NCBI GenBank assembly: GCA_943736015.1 | Contig: OX031064.1 | Location: forward strand, 38,181,361 to 38,245,360 | Length of the DNA: 64,000 nucleotides | Reading direction: 5' to 3' | DNA from: Tridacna crocea | Taxonomy: Eukaryota; Mollusca; Bivalvia; Cardiida; Cardiidae | Shown here: piece after piece, positions 22,775 through 34,274 of the stretch | Position numbering within the stretch: the first letter of the stretch is position 1 | Layout: every line of letters starts with the position of its first letter | The notes under the pieces: generated by a model | The model's database searches: none | The model's input: only the letters and a program-made list of their open reading frames with translations | Told to the model about the DNA's origin: nothing | Translations under genes and position numbers: made by a program

Positions 22775-23317
22775 GCTCATTGCAGGCCAAATGTCGACAA
22801 CTGGCATCAAATAAGTTCAATTCCAAGGTTGCTTATATTTAACAGAATGTTGTAGCAGTGTGAACAATGCTGATTAAAATTCAAACTGCAAGATTTTGTG
22901 CAATCTGATCTTGATGTATGTTGGCAAGTAGGCAACTATACTAGTAGTATAGTTACAAAAGGCACTAACAGGATTCAGCATTCAATTTGCACACATTATA
23001 GACTCGGATTACATTTATACTAGTTAAACAATAGGCTTCCTAAAGCTGGACTGATATGTTGCAATAAATTGGACAATTTCTCAATGAATGACTCGTGTTC
23101 TTGTCTTAGGTACTTTGATTTTGAAACATGATAATGATTTAATGTAAGAAACATAATATAGAAAGATGTGCATCATGTTCATTGTTATGAATAATGTATG
23201 TAAGGGGTATTTACCTCAAGTAGTGTAATAATTCATATTTCAGCAAAACAGTAAATTTCAAGACAGAGCAACTATTTGTAGTGGTACCTCTTTTCCAAAC
23301 GAAAAAACTTGACTATT
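22775..23317. other. Unassigned; GATCTTGATG repeat fragment
   Basis: A piece of the GATCTTGATC repeat at about 22890-22925; otherwise nothing recognised. Confidence 0.4.
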
Positions 23318-23540
23318 CTTGACTCATTATCACAAAATCCCTACTTTTGACGACCCTGAGAAAGAAGCCTTTAGAAAACATTGTGGGAAAAGGAGAAAAT
23401 CCTGGTAACCAGCATTTTCTCCTTTTCTCACAATGATTTCTACCCTTCACGAAACAAATTTAAATTTTCAGTCACTTTTATTTTGTCGTCTGCAAATGCT
23501 TTTGATTTGGACAAGCCTCAAATATTGTTGTTTGATAATA
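23318..23540 (+). mobile_element. TTAA-hairpin MITE, ends eroded
   Basis: The left-end motif CACAAAATCCCTAC and a good hairpin at about 23372-23438; the TTAAs are mutated. Confidence 0.7.
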
Positions 23541-23569
23541 ATTATGAATTGTAGTCTGCATAATGCTTT

Positions 23570-24270
23570 CAATTAACTCATTGTGGAAAATGAGGAAATG
23601 CTGCTTTCCAGTATTAAATCTCCTTTTCCCACAATGTTTTAGAAAGCCAAGTCTTCCAACAGCCTTAAAACTCGGGATTAGGTGGTAAAGGTTTAAGTAT
23701 TTTATGGATTAAGACTAAAAATTCTCAAAATAAAACAATACTAAATCACTGCTCGTTATGGAAAGGTCAATAAATCACGATTGATACAAAGGAAAATTTG
23801 TTCAATACAAGTTAACGCCATTGTTTTTTATACACCAAGAAATTCAAAGGTTGAACTCTTTTGTCAAACTACAAAAATACTTCTTGAAATTGAGAGCATC
23901 GGCAGGTGACAATTTCAAATATGACTCAAATGACGGAATTTGCCTTTAATACGGTAGAAAACATTATGAAAAAATGAGAAAATGTTATTTATCATCATTT
24001 TTTCTTTTCCCACGTTTCAAAAGATTCATCCAAAGGTTTGCTAAAACTTGGGATTGTGGGATTTTAAAGGACTAACTCTTTACTCTAAAAAAAAAATTTA
24101 GACCCCTCTAAACAGAAAGCAATTGAATTTACAGATGCCAAATTAAGAGTAACTAAAATGATTTAACCTGTTCATGAAAGGGTAGAAAAAAATGTAGGTA
24201 AAGGAGAAAATGCTTGTTCATAGTATTTCTCCTTTTTCCATGGTGTATGTAAAAGTCTTCATTTTGAGAG
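23570..24270 (-). mobile_element. Three degraded TTAA-hairpin MITEs in a row
   Basis: Hairpin cores at about 23583-23645, 23950-24010 and 24185-24245, all in minus orientation and much diverged. Confidence 0.5.
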
Positions 24271-24275
24271 TTGTT

Positions 24276-24504
24276 TCACCCATTACCACACAATCCCTAC
24301 TTTTGACGCCCCTGAGAAAAAGGCCTTTAGAAAACATTGTGGGAAAAGGAAAAAAATGCTGGTAACCAGCATTTTCTCCTTTTCCCACAGGGTTTTCTTC
24401 CCTTCACAGAACAAATTTCAAATTTTCAGTCACTTTTATTTTGTCATCTGCAAATACTTTCAATCTGGACAAGTCTATAATATTGTCGTTTGGTAATGAG
24501 TTAA
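24276..24504 (+). mobile_element. TTAA-hairpin MITE
   Basis: Left end CACCCATTACCACACAATCC (TTAA mutated to TTCA), right TTAA at 24501-24504. Confidence 0.8.
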
Positions 24505-24589
24505 ATACTCAGAAGGATGTCTTGCAAAGACTAGACTCTAGTGGAAGGCAAAATCACTTGTTGAAATTGAAAATATTCACAGATGATCA

Positions 24590-24905
24590 CCATTAATTTT
24601 GTCAATGAAAGGGTAGGAAATAGAATGAAAAGGAGAACCAGCATTTTCTCCTTTTACCCTGATGCTTTTTAATTATGTAGTAAAAGATTAAACTGCTCAA
24701 GATCAAGCAAAATCTAGTTCAACTATTGTTGAAATTTAATATTAAATTCTTTATTAGTTATTACACAAAAAAATTATTGGTTAACTCAAAATTAAACTGT
24801 TCAATACACTCAATGAAAACAGTCCACATCAGAATTTTTTTTCTTTGAGAGGACAAAAAACATTGTAGGAAAAGAAAAATTTTGATAGCTTACTTAATGT
24901 TTTAA
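24590..24905. mobile_element. Degraded hairpin remnants
   Basis: Short hairpin GGAGAACCAGCATTTTCTCC at about 24633-24653 and an isolated left arm at about 24855-24880. Confidence 0.4.
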
Positions 24906-24982
24906 AAGCCACATATCTCAGAGTCATTAAAATGGCTGATTCTGGGTTGCAGTTCAAGTGAAAGAAAATAACATGTTGGTAT

Positions 24983-25213
24983 TTAACCCTTTACCAAACA
25001 ACAAAATCTCAGACTGGTCCAAACTGAAAGCACCAGTCCTGTAGACCACAAAATAAACATAACTCAGAAATTTTGATTCTTTGGATGGGTAGGAAACATT
25101 GTGGGAAAAGGAGAAAATGCTGGTTACCAGCATTTTCTCCTTTGCCCACAATGTTTTCAAAAGACCTTTTCCTTAGGGTCGTTAAAAGTCGGGATTTTGT
25201 GGTAAAGGGTAAT
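24983..25213 (-). mobile_element. TTAA-hairpin MITE
   Basis: Left TTAA at 24983-24986. The right end GGTAAAGGGTAATT has lost its TTAA. Confidence 0.8.
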
Positions 25214-25394
25214 TTCAAGAAAGCTTTGTAGAAAGTGTAATACAGTTTATTTGTTATGAGCAACTTTCCTATTTTCCCTGTTACAAAATCTTAATATTCA
25301 AAACGGCTTAATATTCCTGGCGATATAATGTTATTTGTGACTTTTCATTGGGATTATTTCAACACCTCCATTTTAGTATTGACAGTCACGATAT

Positions 25395-25605
25395 CCCATT
25401 TCTATGCTATCCCAACTTACAGCAGAAAGCTTTTGAAAACATTGTGGAACGAGGAAAAAAGCTGGAAACCAGCAGTTTCTCTTTTTCCCACAATGTTTTC
25501 CACTCTTCCCGAAACAAACTTCAATATTTTTTTAAATCATCTGCAAAATTACTGCCTTAAATTTGCCCACGTGAAAAGTTTTGTCATTTTGTAAAAAGTT
25601 GAGTA
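25395..25605 (+). mobile_element. Degraded TTAA-hairpin MITE
   Basis: Hairpin CATTGTGGAACGAGGAAAAA with partner TTTTTCCCACAATG at about 25438-25500. Confidence 0.55.
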
Positions 25606-26489
25606 TAAATGAAATAAATACCTACCTACATCTACCTAAAGGCACAATATGCAATCCTTATAAACTAAAAATTTCATTCAATCTTTTTACGGCCATAAAA
25701 CCACGTACATACAATAAAAACAAGAAAAATATGGTCAGTCCAGGTATAAATCCATTTTTTTTCTATTTGTTAATGATCAAAATGTACATGATTGAACTTT
25801 AATAGCACACCTATTCTGTATTTAAAACTCTATCCCCAAACTTGAATCACGTCCAAATAAAGTAGTTTAGCACAGTGTCTTTATGTTAACACATACCTTT
25901 CTTTCAGAGATCACAAGAAGAGTTCAATATCTAACCCTTTGACAAACGGTCTTATGTATTTAAAGTCTTCCAGCAGAAAACTGTTGAAAAAAATTGTGAG
26001 AAAAATATCATATTCCCTACTTCATTACCTATGAATTTTTTTAATATTTCAGAGACAGATCCCATTACTATGGCAAAATTTATTTTGTGTTTTCTGAAAT
26101 TAATTCTTTTGATATGGATGAGTCTAAAATCTGTTATTCAAGTAAAGAGTTTACCAGTCTACACTCTTGTATTGATAATCACTTCAGTGAATATTGGAAG
26201 TTCGACCCTACCCAGTCGAAATATTACCTATCAAATTATTCCAATTTGTGCAGGTTTTAGCATGCTGTGGAAGAAGGGAAATAACTCTGTAAGACCAATA
26301 AATTTGACAGATCAATATCTTCTTACCTGAGAAAACCTTTATCTACCTTATAGCCATAGGCTGCTCAGCATGACTCACCAACTTTTGTGTAGACAGACAG
26401 ATTAAGATAAGACTGCACAGAGTGCAGTCTGATCTTTGATCTAGTGTCTGGTGACGACATATTACCCTCCCCCCCCCACCCTCCACCCT
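25606..26489. other. Unassigned; open frames without support
   Basis: Contains 73- and 99-codon open frames (25581-25802, 26031-26330), neither with a domain or splice support. An 8-9 bp C run lies near 26469, and a GATCTTTGATC repeat copy at about 26390-26450. Confidence 0.4.
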
Positions 26490-26718
26490 TTAACCCTATA
26501 CCCCATAAGGCATTTCTATGGTATCTCTAATTGACCCTGAATAACAGCAAGGATTAAACTGTTTCTTATGTGTATATAACACCTTTTGATAGCATAGAAA
26601 ACATTGTGGCAAAAGGTGAAATTGCTCGTCAAGAGCAATTTCACCTTTTGCCGCAATGTTTTCCAAAGGTTCCTACAAACAATGCGTAGAAATGAGTATC
26701 TGTGGAGTAAAGGGTTAA
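26490..26718 (+). mobile_element. TTAA-hairpin MITE, GGTGAAATTGCTC subfamily
   Basis: TTAA at 26490-26493 and 26715-26718. The hairpin at about 26597-26662 reads GGCAAAAGGTGAAATTGCTC with the matching arm GAGCAATTTCACCTTTTGCC. Both arms differ from the main family at paired sites. Confidence 0.85.
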
Positions 26719-26762
26719 AAAAAAGAAATACATGTACCTTTCAAATAGCATCATTTGGGTTG

Positions 26763-28009
26763 ATAACTTATTACCAAATGACTAAATTTTAGACTTATCC
26801 AAACTGAAAGCTTTTGCAGACAACAACATAAAAACAACTGAAAATTTGAAATTTGTGTTGTGAAGGGTAGAAAATATTGTGCGAAAAGGAGAAAATGCTG
26901 GTTACCTTCTTTTCCAACAATGTTTTCTAATGCCTGGCGTCCACTAGGACGCGGAGGGGACAAGGAAGCTTCGCGGTAAAAATAAATTGATTTCGGCATA
27001 CCTTCCTGTGAGAAACATCGATTCCGTACAGAAATGTATTTATCCTCGGACTGTCCCCGGACTTCTTGCTAGCATATTTGGGATTGTCCGCGTAAACAAT
27101 CCGGAATAGTTCCCGAAAGTTCAGGCGTGAAAGCGGATCGTTTCAGGACAACGTGGACACGTTTAGGATTACACCAGGAAACGTTTGGGACAACCAGTTT
27201 CAGTGCACGACAATAGGCGGAGACGGTACGGAAATGCAGAGGTTGCATTCATAGTTTATATTAGAGTGCTTGGATCTCTCGTTCCATAGACTGACATCCA
27301 CAAATTTGCAGTGTATCAGAGAAAATAACGTCGCTCTAGACAAACAAGGATTAAAATTACCACAAACTCCGGTCGACTGTTTTTTTCCATGGTCAACTTT
27401 TTTTTCTTTTTTGTCTCGGCATATTGTGTGCAAGAGAGATTAAAAACATCTCCACCCTGGTGAAAGTCAAACTGCAAGTGACAGAGCACCGATTTTGATA
27501 TGTTTAGGGAGTGGGTTGCCTAGATACGAAAGTCATGCGACATTTTCCATCCATTAGTCAGAGAGCATACCGCGACCGCTCTGAACGTTCAGGAAAGGTT
27601 CCGCGAACCTTCTGTATCGATTCCTCCTAGTGTCCGCAAGCTGTCCGCGTTGCTGAAGCTTTCTGGAATATATGCGGAAGACTCCGGATGTCCTGACGAT
27701 GTCCTTACGACGTCCTGATGACAACGCGGACAAGATGCCGAAGGTGTAAGGAAATTCATTTCCGCGTCCAAATTTTGCTCTCGATCAAAATTTCGACGCG
27801 GACAAAATTGCCGATCCGGAAGGCTCCGAATCGGGCTGAAGCATCTAGGACAACAATAAGAGGCCATCAGGAACATGCGGAAGCTTTGCCGAATATTAAA
27901 TTTGTTGTCCGCATGCTATCCGCGTATTGTCCTGGCCCTAGTGGACGCCTGGTCTAAAGGCTTTTTTCTCAGGGGCGTCAAAAGTAGGGATTGTGTGGTA
28001 ATGGGTCAA
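26763..28009 (-). mobile_element. TTAA-hairpin MITE interrupted by a 1-kb transposon
   Basis: The left part runs to about 26929 and the right part resumes at about 27952 (TCTAAAGGCTTTTTTCTCAG) to the GTCAA end at 28009. The hairpin itself is partly deleted. Confidence 0.75.
26930..27956. mobile_element. Nested DNA transposon with CCTGGCGTCCACTAGG ends
   Basis: Terminal inverted repeats CCTGGCGTCCACTAGG (left) and CCTAGTGGACGCCTGG (right), inserted in the MITE with a likely TCTAA duplication on both sides. Near the right it is rich in CGGAC/GTCCG motifs. The open frames inside (27589-27876, 27718-27957) show no transposase domain, so it is probably non-autonomous. Confidence 0.75.
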
Positions 28010-28064
28010 CCCTTTACTACGAAACAAAATTTTAGATCTGTTTGAATTGAAAGCATAATCATGT

Positions 28065-28468
28065 CCTTAAAAGGCTATGTAGTCTCCTACGCTTTCTTAG
28101 ATTTCCCGCCAAAAATTTTTAAAAAAGCATTGTGGGAATGTTATGTAGCTAGCACGTGACTATTGACGCTTTAATTTCATAACATAACAAGCATGCAATT
28201 ATTTTCCATAAGTCCTCTTCTGACGCTATGTTTGAAGCTTCATCTGTATATTTCTGGTACGTAAATGAACAAGTTGCTCATGTAAAAATAGACTGTGTTT
28301 CCCGTCGGTGTCGACCTTGGCCCTGGTAAATCGCGAATTTCTCTTGTTGTCGGATGGTTTTCGACCACTGGAGTTTTATGAATGAAAATTAAAAGGCTTC
28401 GTCAGTATAAGGATGACTTTTCTGTATCTTTGTAAAATTCTCATCCCAAAATCTGAAGGGCCTCCTTA
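28065..28468 (-). mobile_element. F5 inverted-end element, inverted copy
   Basis: Shares TGAAGCTTCATCTGTATA-type sequence, CATGTAAAAATAGACTGTG and the AAATCTGAAGGGCC end with 21712-22232 in reverse orientation. Confidence 0.6.
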
Positions 28469-28694
28469 ACCCATTACCACACAATCCCTCCTTTTGACCA
28501 CCCTGAGAAGGAAGCATTTACAAAACATTGTGAGAAAAGGAGAAAATGCTGGCAACCAGCATTTTCTCCTTTTCCCATAATTTTTTCTACCCTTCACAAA
28601 ACAAACTTTAAATTTTCAGTCAATTTCATTTTGTTGTCTGCAAAATGCTTTTGATTTGGACAAGCCTAAAATACTGTCTTTGGTTTTGAGTTAA
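28466..28694 (+). mobile_element. TTAA-hairpin MITE, complete
   Basis: TTAA at 28466-28469 and 28691-28694. The hairpin centre is GGCAACC. Confidence 0.85.
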
Positions 28695-29106
28695 ATTGCT
28701 TTTTCTACGAGTCATTTTTAAAACTCCGGACTGGCTGGTAAAGGTTTCAAAGGCAAAGGCCTCAAAGAATTCAATTCATTTTGTCTGCCACAATGTCTCA
28801 GGGGTTAATTCACTTTACAGAATTTAATTGAACAGACACCCATGATGTACAATGACAGAGTAAAGTATAACCATTGTGCATGAATAGCCAATGTGGAGCA
28901 TAAAACACCATATCCCTTCAACAATGGGACTTGTAAAGCATATTATCATGCCCATTATCACTAGATAAAGAATCCCGGGTCTAATCGAGATTATCTGTCA
29001 CAGTTTTGAAAATTTCATCTGAAGATTTGGTCAATGCTGAATATACCAACACATGACCACCTGCAGAAAATGTGTGTAATCCCACAGCAAACCTCTCTTA
29101 GTAATA
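28695..29106. other. Unassigned sequence
   Basis: A fragment of MITE right end at about 28715-28745; the rest is unrecognised. Confidence 0.4.
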
Positions 29107-29553
29107 TTAACTCATTACCAAACGGCAAAATTGTAGGTGTGTCCTAATCGAAAGCATTTGCGGATAACAAGATAAAGGTGACTGAAAATTTGAAATTTGT
29201 TTTGTGAAGGGTAGAAAACATCGTGTTTTTCAGCATTTTTTCCTTTTCCTATAATGTTTTCTTAACCCTTTACCACACAATCCCGACTTTTAACACCTCT
29301 GGGAAAGAAGCCTTTTGAAAACATTGTGGGAAAAAGAGAAAATGCTGGTTACAAGTGCTTGTAACCAGCATTTTCTCTTTTTCCCACAATGTTTTCTTCC
29401 CTTTCTAAAACAAATTTCAATTCTTTAGTCACATATATTTTGTCGTCTGAAATTCTTTCAATTTAGATCAATCTAAAATTTCATTGTTTTGTAATGGGTT
29501 AAGGCTTCTTTCTCAGGATCATCAAAAGTAGGGATTGTGTGGTAATGGGTTAA
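29107..29553 (-). mobile_element. TTAA-hairpin MITE hosting another copy
   Basis: Outer TTAA at 29107-29110 and 29550-29553. It is interrupted at a TTAA inside the TTTTCTTAAGGCTTC segment by the copy at 29262-29502. Confidence 0.85.
29262..29502 (+). mobile_element. TTAA-hairpin MITE nested within a relative
   Basis: TTAA at both ends (29262-29265, 29499-29502). The hairpin loop region carries an extra GTTACAAGTGCTTGTAAC palindrome at its tip. Confidence 0.9.
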
Positions 29554-29579
29554 AAAAAAACAGTGATGAAGGGAAAATG

Positions 29580-29728
29580 TTCATTTTATGTTCAACATCG
29601 TTTTCAACATTATTATAGTCAGTTATGCAGCTGCCAGTGCACCCATCTATATTTTCAGGACCTTTATACCGATTGTTCACAACAGCATTCTTCCCAAACC
29701 AATGGCTGCTTTTGCAATTAAACATCGT
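29580..29728 (-). mobile_element. SINE fragment
   Basis: On the minus strand it matches the body of the SINE at 14682-14980 (TTGGGAAGAATGCTGTTGTG, ...ATAATGTTGAAAACGATG). The tRNA-like head is missing. Confidence 0.6.
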
Positions 29729-29942
29729 TTAACTCTTTACCAAACGACAAAATTTTGGACTAGTCCAAATTGAAAGGATTTGCAGAAGACAAATAAATGT
29801 AAATCAAAAATTGGGAAGGGTAGAAAACATTGTTGGAAAAGGAGAAAATGCTGGTTTCCAGCATTTTCTCCTTTTCCAACAATGTTTTCAAAAGCTCTTT
29901 CTCAGGGTCATTAAAAGTCAGGATTATGTGATAAAGAGTTAA
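29729..29942 (-). mobile_element. TTAA-hairpin MITE, complete
   Basis: TTAA at 29729-29732 and 29939-29942. Both arms read GTTGGAAAAGGAG / CTCCTTTTCCAAC, a paired G-to-T and C-to-A difference. Confidence 0.9.
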
Positions 29943-30789
29943 AAATCATATTCACAAGCAAGACAAGTATAAATCCCATCAAATGAGAACATCAAGAAAT
30001 ATTGAAGCATAGTATACAGGCGACTGCAAATTGTAAGGCCAAAAAACTTCACAGCCCTGATTAAAATTGCTGAGTAGTGCCCTACCTGTATTATCAACCA
30101 ATTGTAGACATTCAAAATTCCTCGCGTTTTTCAATTCAGAATATGTTTGTATGAAACAAACCCCTGAGGCATGTTTCACTACTATAAGTTGCTCTTGCAG
30201 CAAGTGTTAATCAAGATCAGGCAGCACAAAACATCCAGCCGGATCTTTGATCTACACTGTTTGTTTTGCTGATACACTACAAACAAAAGTAGCCGTGAAA
30301 TAGTGATTATTTGGGTTATATTTTTCAGATAAAAATTTCTGTGGTTTACTGGACCCTTTAACCCTTGGGCTACTAAGCGTGAGTGACTGACCTCAAGACA
30401 GTGTAGATAAAGACTAGACTGCATAGAATGTGCAGTCTGATCTTGAATATACACTGTGTAGTAAGGATATATGTTTCCTCCAAATACTTTTAAAATAGCA
30501 ACATTTGGCTTTTGAATGTCAACTTGAAAATTTCATGCAGATATAAGTTATTTGGCAGGATTAGGGTTAAGGGTTAGCCCTTCAGGCCTCCTTCTAAAAT
30601 AGAATTTTCCTGTGTCGCAAACATTCCTGTGATTTACTATCCTATGAAAATGTAATAGAAAAATAGATCTACTCTATTGAATTTTTTTCTTTCATAACAA
30701 CTTCAGTTTGGACAATTAGTTAGATCTACTTTTTTACTCATTTTAGTTGAAAATACTTCAACTTATAGCTAATTAACATGAATATTGTA
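29943..30789. repeat. GATCTTGATC-type repeat fragments in unassigned DNA
   Basis: Two copies of the small inverted repeat at about 30205-30260 and 30395-30465; the latter contains CTGCATAGAATGTGCAG. No exon was seen. Confidence 0.45.
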
Positions 30790-31978
30790 GCTATAGAGCG
30801 GGTGCACGTAATTCCGAACGACGTTTAATTCCGAACAAGTTCCCATTTATGACCTTAGTTCTTTTGCACTATACTACAGTACAGATATGACATCATATGT
30901 ATATCAAAACTATATTACTCTTTCCTGTTTCGCCGGTTTCGAGTCGATACTGTGATTATATCTTCCACAATTTCAACTTTGTTTTGCAACCCTTAATCGG
31001 GTGAGTAAAATTGTGACATTCGCTAATCCAACGACACTGTTTCTTAAGGTTACCTCACGGCACAAAAACGCTAAAAATCTGATTTTGTATTGTTTTCTTA
31101 ATGGTGAAACTATTATTTACCAGCACCAACAGACATTTTAAAGCATTACAAATGGTTAATGAAGATATTAGACTGTTCGGATTTAGAACCTTATTTTCCC
31201 AGACTGGTTTTAATTACGAATTAGGTAAATAGTGTTAACTGCAATAACTGAAGTTGCGATAATAGTGAGAAAATTCGTTCACTGATACGAGCTCGTTTCA
31301 TTTGCATGGGTCATGTTATAAAAAATATATCCATTGTTATGTTGATATCTTGAGCATTGCTGTAAAATGATGTTGAGAACTTTGTGACAATAGGAGATAT
31401 TGAGCATCATTAGCAAATATTCCTTATGGTCGCAATATTTTCAAAACTTTTCAGCTATGCAAACTAGGCAACAAGATTTCAAGGGATTTCTCCTCCTGTT
31501 CTGTTCGGTGATTTAGTAGATCTAGATCTAGTGACCCATAGATGTTAATTAGACTGTTATCCCATCAGCATACCACGATATCTGTGAGAGAACCCCAGTC
31601 AAGATAGATATCTGTCCAGAGTTGTCGTTGTTTGCATACACAAGTGTGTTCGCAACTACCCTCAACTTCTGGTACAGGTAAAGACTGCTATTAACGTGTG
31701 TTTGAAGGGGTAATTTTTGAAAATTGCCAACGTGTTCGGATTTACAACCACATGTGTTCGGATTTATAACCAGTGTTCGTAATTTCAACCCTTTGGTTAC
31801 ACTGAAGAAATGCCCATAACTCAATATCGGCGCACTATATTGTGTTAGTTATTAGTCACAACTGAAAGGAATACACAAAAGATGATACAAATGACATCAC
31901 ATGTTCAGTAAGTGGTTTTATTTACGAACAGCAGATCATCATGCTTAGGTGTTCGGTAATGGGTACACTCGCTCTATA
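30790..31978. mobile_element. DNA transposon with TATAGAGCG inverted ends
   Basis: The left end reads TATAGAGCGGGTGCACGTAA...TTCCGAAC and the right end GTTCGGTAATGGGTACACTC then GCTCTATA, giving imperfect inverted ends of about 30 bp. The motif GTTCGGA/TTCCGAAC recurs inside at several sites. At about 1.19 kb with no transposase frame it is non-autonomous. A TA duplication is possible. Confidence 0.65.
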
Positions 31979-32694
31979 TCGTAAAATATAATGCTTATTT
32001 GAAAATGAAATCTTTCTTTCATAAGTTGAAAGCTTCTTTCATAGCAAAGAATGAATGGAGCTTTCTCAAAGAGGAAAACAATCATACTTAATCCTACATG
32101 TAGTATTTATATCTAGCTCTTTATTCTTTTAATTCAAGAGTATAGTTTGAAAAAGAAACCTGCCAGTGCCTGTCGTGAGGTAAATCTACCTTCTTTTATT
32201 AAAACTAAAAGGTGTATGGAATCTCCCGCTCAGGAAACTCACACTAACTGGGTCTCAGCAACCTTACCGGAACTTTGGCCCAAACGAATGATTGTCCGAT
32301 CCGGGACCGAAACGACACATGGCCGAAACAACCCGAGAACCTTCGTAACTGTCAGAAAAAGTCCCCTTGTTAAATACTTTTTGATGTAAGTAAAACGACG
32401 TTTTGCGGCGACTTTTCCAATTCGTAGTATGGATAAAATAATCTGCTTGACTTGAAAAGCAGAAAACTATATGTTACCAGACAACTGAGATAAATTAGAT
32501 AAGATTTGTTAAATAGATACAGAACCGGACATAACCTTTTTCCGGATACACGAATCGTCATTTGAAGTGCATAACCTTTTGCTCAGCGGCAAGTTATTCG
32601 AAAAATGATGATCGATGGACTCAAATAGGATACAAGATAGATATACAACAGTTTATACTCTAAGCCTGTTTGAAATATATTGACCAGCTGAGGG
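31979..32694. other. Unassigned sequence
   Basis: Contains an 80-codon open frame (32147-32389) with no domain. Nothing else recognised. Confidence 0.4.
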
Positions 32695-33030
32695 GTTTAG
32701 CTCTTTTCAAAACAACAAAATTTTAAACTTGTCCAATTCTACAGCATTTGTACCTTCAGTCTGAAGGTGTCTGCTCCGATGCTATTTTTGTGACTGGTCT
32801 TCGCTAACAAAGACCAGTCACAAAAATAGCATCGGAGCAGACACCTTCAGACTGAAGGTACAGCATTTGCAGAAGACAAATTTATGTCACTGAAAATTTG
32901 GAACTTGACTTTTATAGTGTGTACAAAATTGTGAGGAAAGGAAAAATGTGGGTTACCAGCATTTTTTCCTTCACTACAATGTTTTCAAAAGGATTCTAAG
33001 GGTTGTTAAATTCTGGGTTAGCCTAACTCT
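32695..33030 (-). mobile_element. TTAA-hairpin MITE split by a foldback element
   Basis: The MITE is recognisable on both sides of 32751-32860. Its hairpin is at about 32933-32985 and its ends are eroded. Confidence 0.7.
32751..32860. mobile_element. Perfect 110-bp foldback with target duplication
   Basis: Two 51-bp arms (TACCTTCAGTCTGAAGGTGT... and its exact complement) around an 8-base loop at 32802-32809. The flanks repeat CAGCATTTG directly (32742-32750 and 32861-32869), a 9- or 10-bp target duplication. Since CAGCATTTGCAG is the normal uninterrupted MITE sequence, the insertion boundaries are exact. Confidence 0.9.
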
Positions 33031-33526
33031 TACCAAACAACAAAATTTCAAACTTGTCTATATTGAAAGAAATTGCAAGCTGTACATGTCAGAATTTGGG
33101 ACTTATCCCAAAAGAAGTTGTGTATGACTTCCTTATTTACTTAGAAAGTAAAGTTTTTGGGAGAAAAATCTTACCTTAAAAGAGCTCCAGATAAGATCGG
33201 GCAATGGTATTCTAAATCTATAATTTCTCTTCCAAACCCTTCATTGTGTGTACTTATTAGAATTGTCTTCAATGTCTTGATGAGATGATTCTAATGAGTA
33301 CTCATAGCATAGAGCTTAGTGGAGAATAATTGATATTTTCATTCTGAAACCAAAATTACTTCTACTATCTGGAGCTCTGTACCTGTAGCATTTCTGACTG
33401 AATCTTTAAACACATATTTTTTGTTAGGCCTGATTGAAAATTTGAAATTTGAAGTGGGAAATGGAGAAATTGTTTTTGAAAGGATTCTTTTTCAGGGTTG
33501 TTTATATGTAATTGTTGGGTTAGTGT
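33031..33526. other. Unassigned, with MITE scraps
   Basis: Partial left end of the MITE at about 33025-33085 and a right end at about 33430-33525; no exon seen. Confidence 0.4.
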
Positions 33527-33748
33527 TTAACCATTAACACACAATCCCGACGTACAAGGACTGTGGCTTAAAAGTTTTTTGAGAACACTGTGGGATATTG
33601 AGGAAAAACTTAAAGACAGCATCTTCTTTTTTTACTACAGTGTTTTCTTCTTATCAAAGGAAACCAAATTTTAATTAGTCAACTTTTGTCATCTCCAAAA
33701 TGCTTTCAGTTTGGGAAAGTGTATAATTTTGTCCTGACAAAGGGATAA
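33527..33748 (+). mobile_element. TTAA-hairpin MITE, diverged hairpin
   Basis: Left TTAA at 33527-33530; the right end is mutated (GGGATAA). Confidence 0.6.
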
Positions 33749-34274
33749 GGTATAATGAATAACACTGCTAATGTAAATTTCAGGCCTTTGAATGGTGAAG
33801 AATTTCTTCTAACAGTTGTGTTATTTCAAACGCCTTAAGGCTTTTTCTCTGAAATTTTGAATAAGATTTGGAAATGGTCCTGCCTTGGTCTTCTTCAAAA
33901 TTTTGCAAAAGAATTAAATTCCTTTAAAAACTGTGGTTGCTATGGCAATGAAACTGGAAAAATATTGAAAATCTTTGAAAATTTTCTTACGATAAGCACA
34001 AGGTACTATGAAGGTATTCTTTCTCTAATCACTCCATACTTAGCTACAAATTAGCTTAAAATATTAGGCTTTATATACCTTGATTTTTTTTTAAAAAGTT
34101 AAGATTAATTTCCAATTTTTAACATAATATCAAACATCTGATTAAGAGGGATAGTTGATTATGGTTGAGGACCATTTCTCCATCCCTAGATCATGCATAC
34201 TTTATGTCAACATAATATGATTTATTATTACAACAGACTCACCTCATCATCAAGAAAGATAGAAGATAATTACG

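Noticed and set aside
26031-26330. 99-codon plus-strand frame with hydrophobic stretches
   Set aside because: AT-rich composition like its surroundings, no homology recognised, no splice or poly(A) context.
27589-27957. Overlapping open frames on both strands
   Set aside because: Inside the nested transposon with no recognisable domain.
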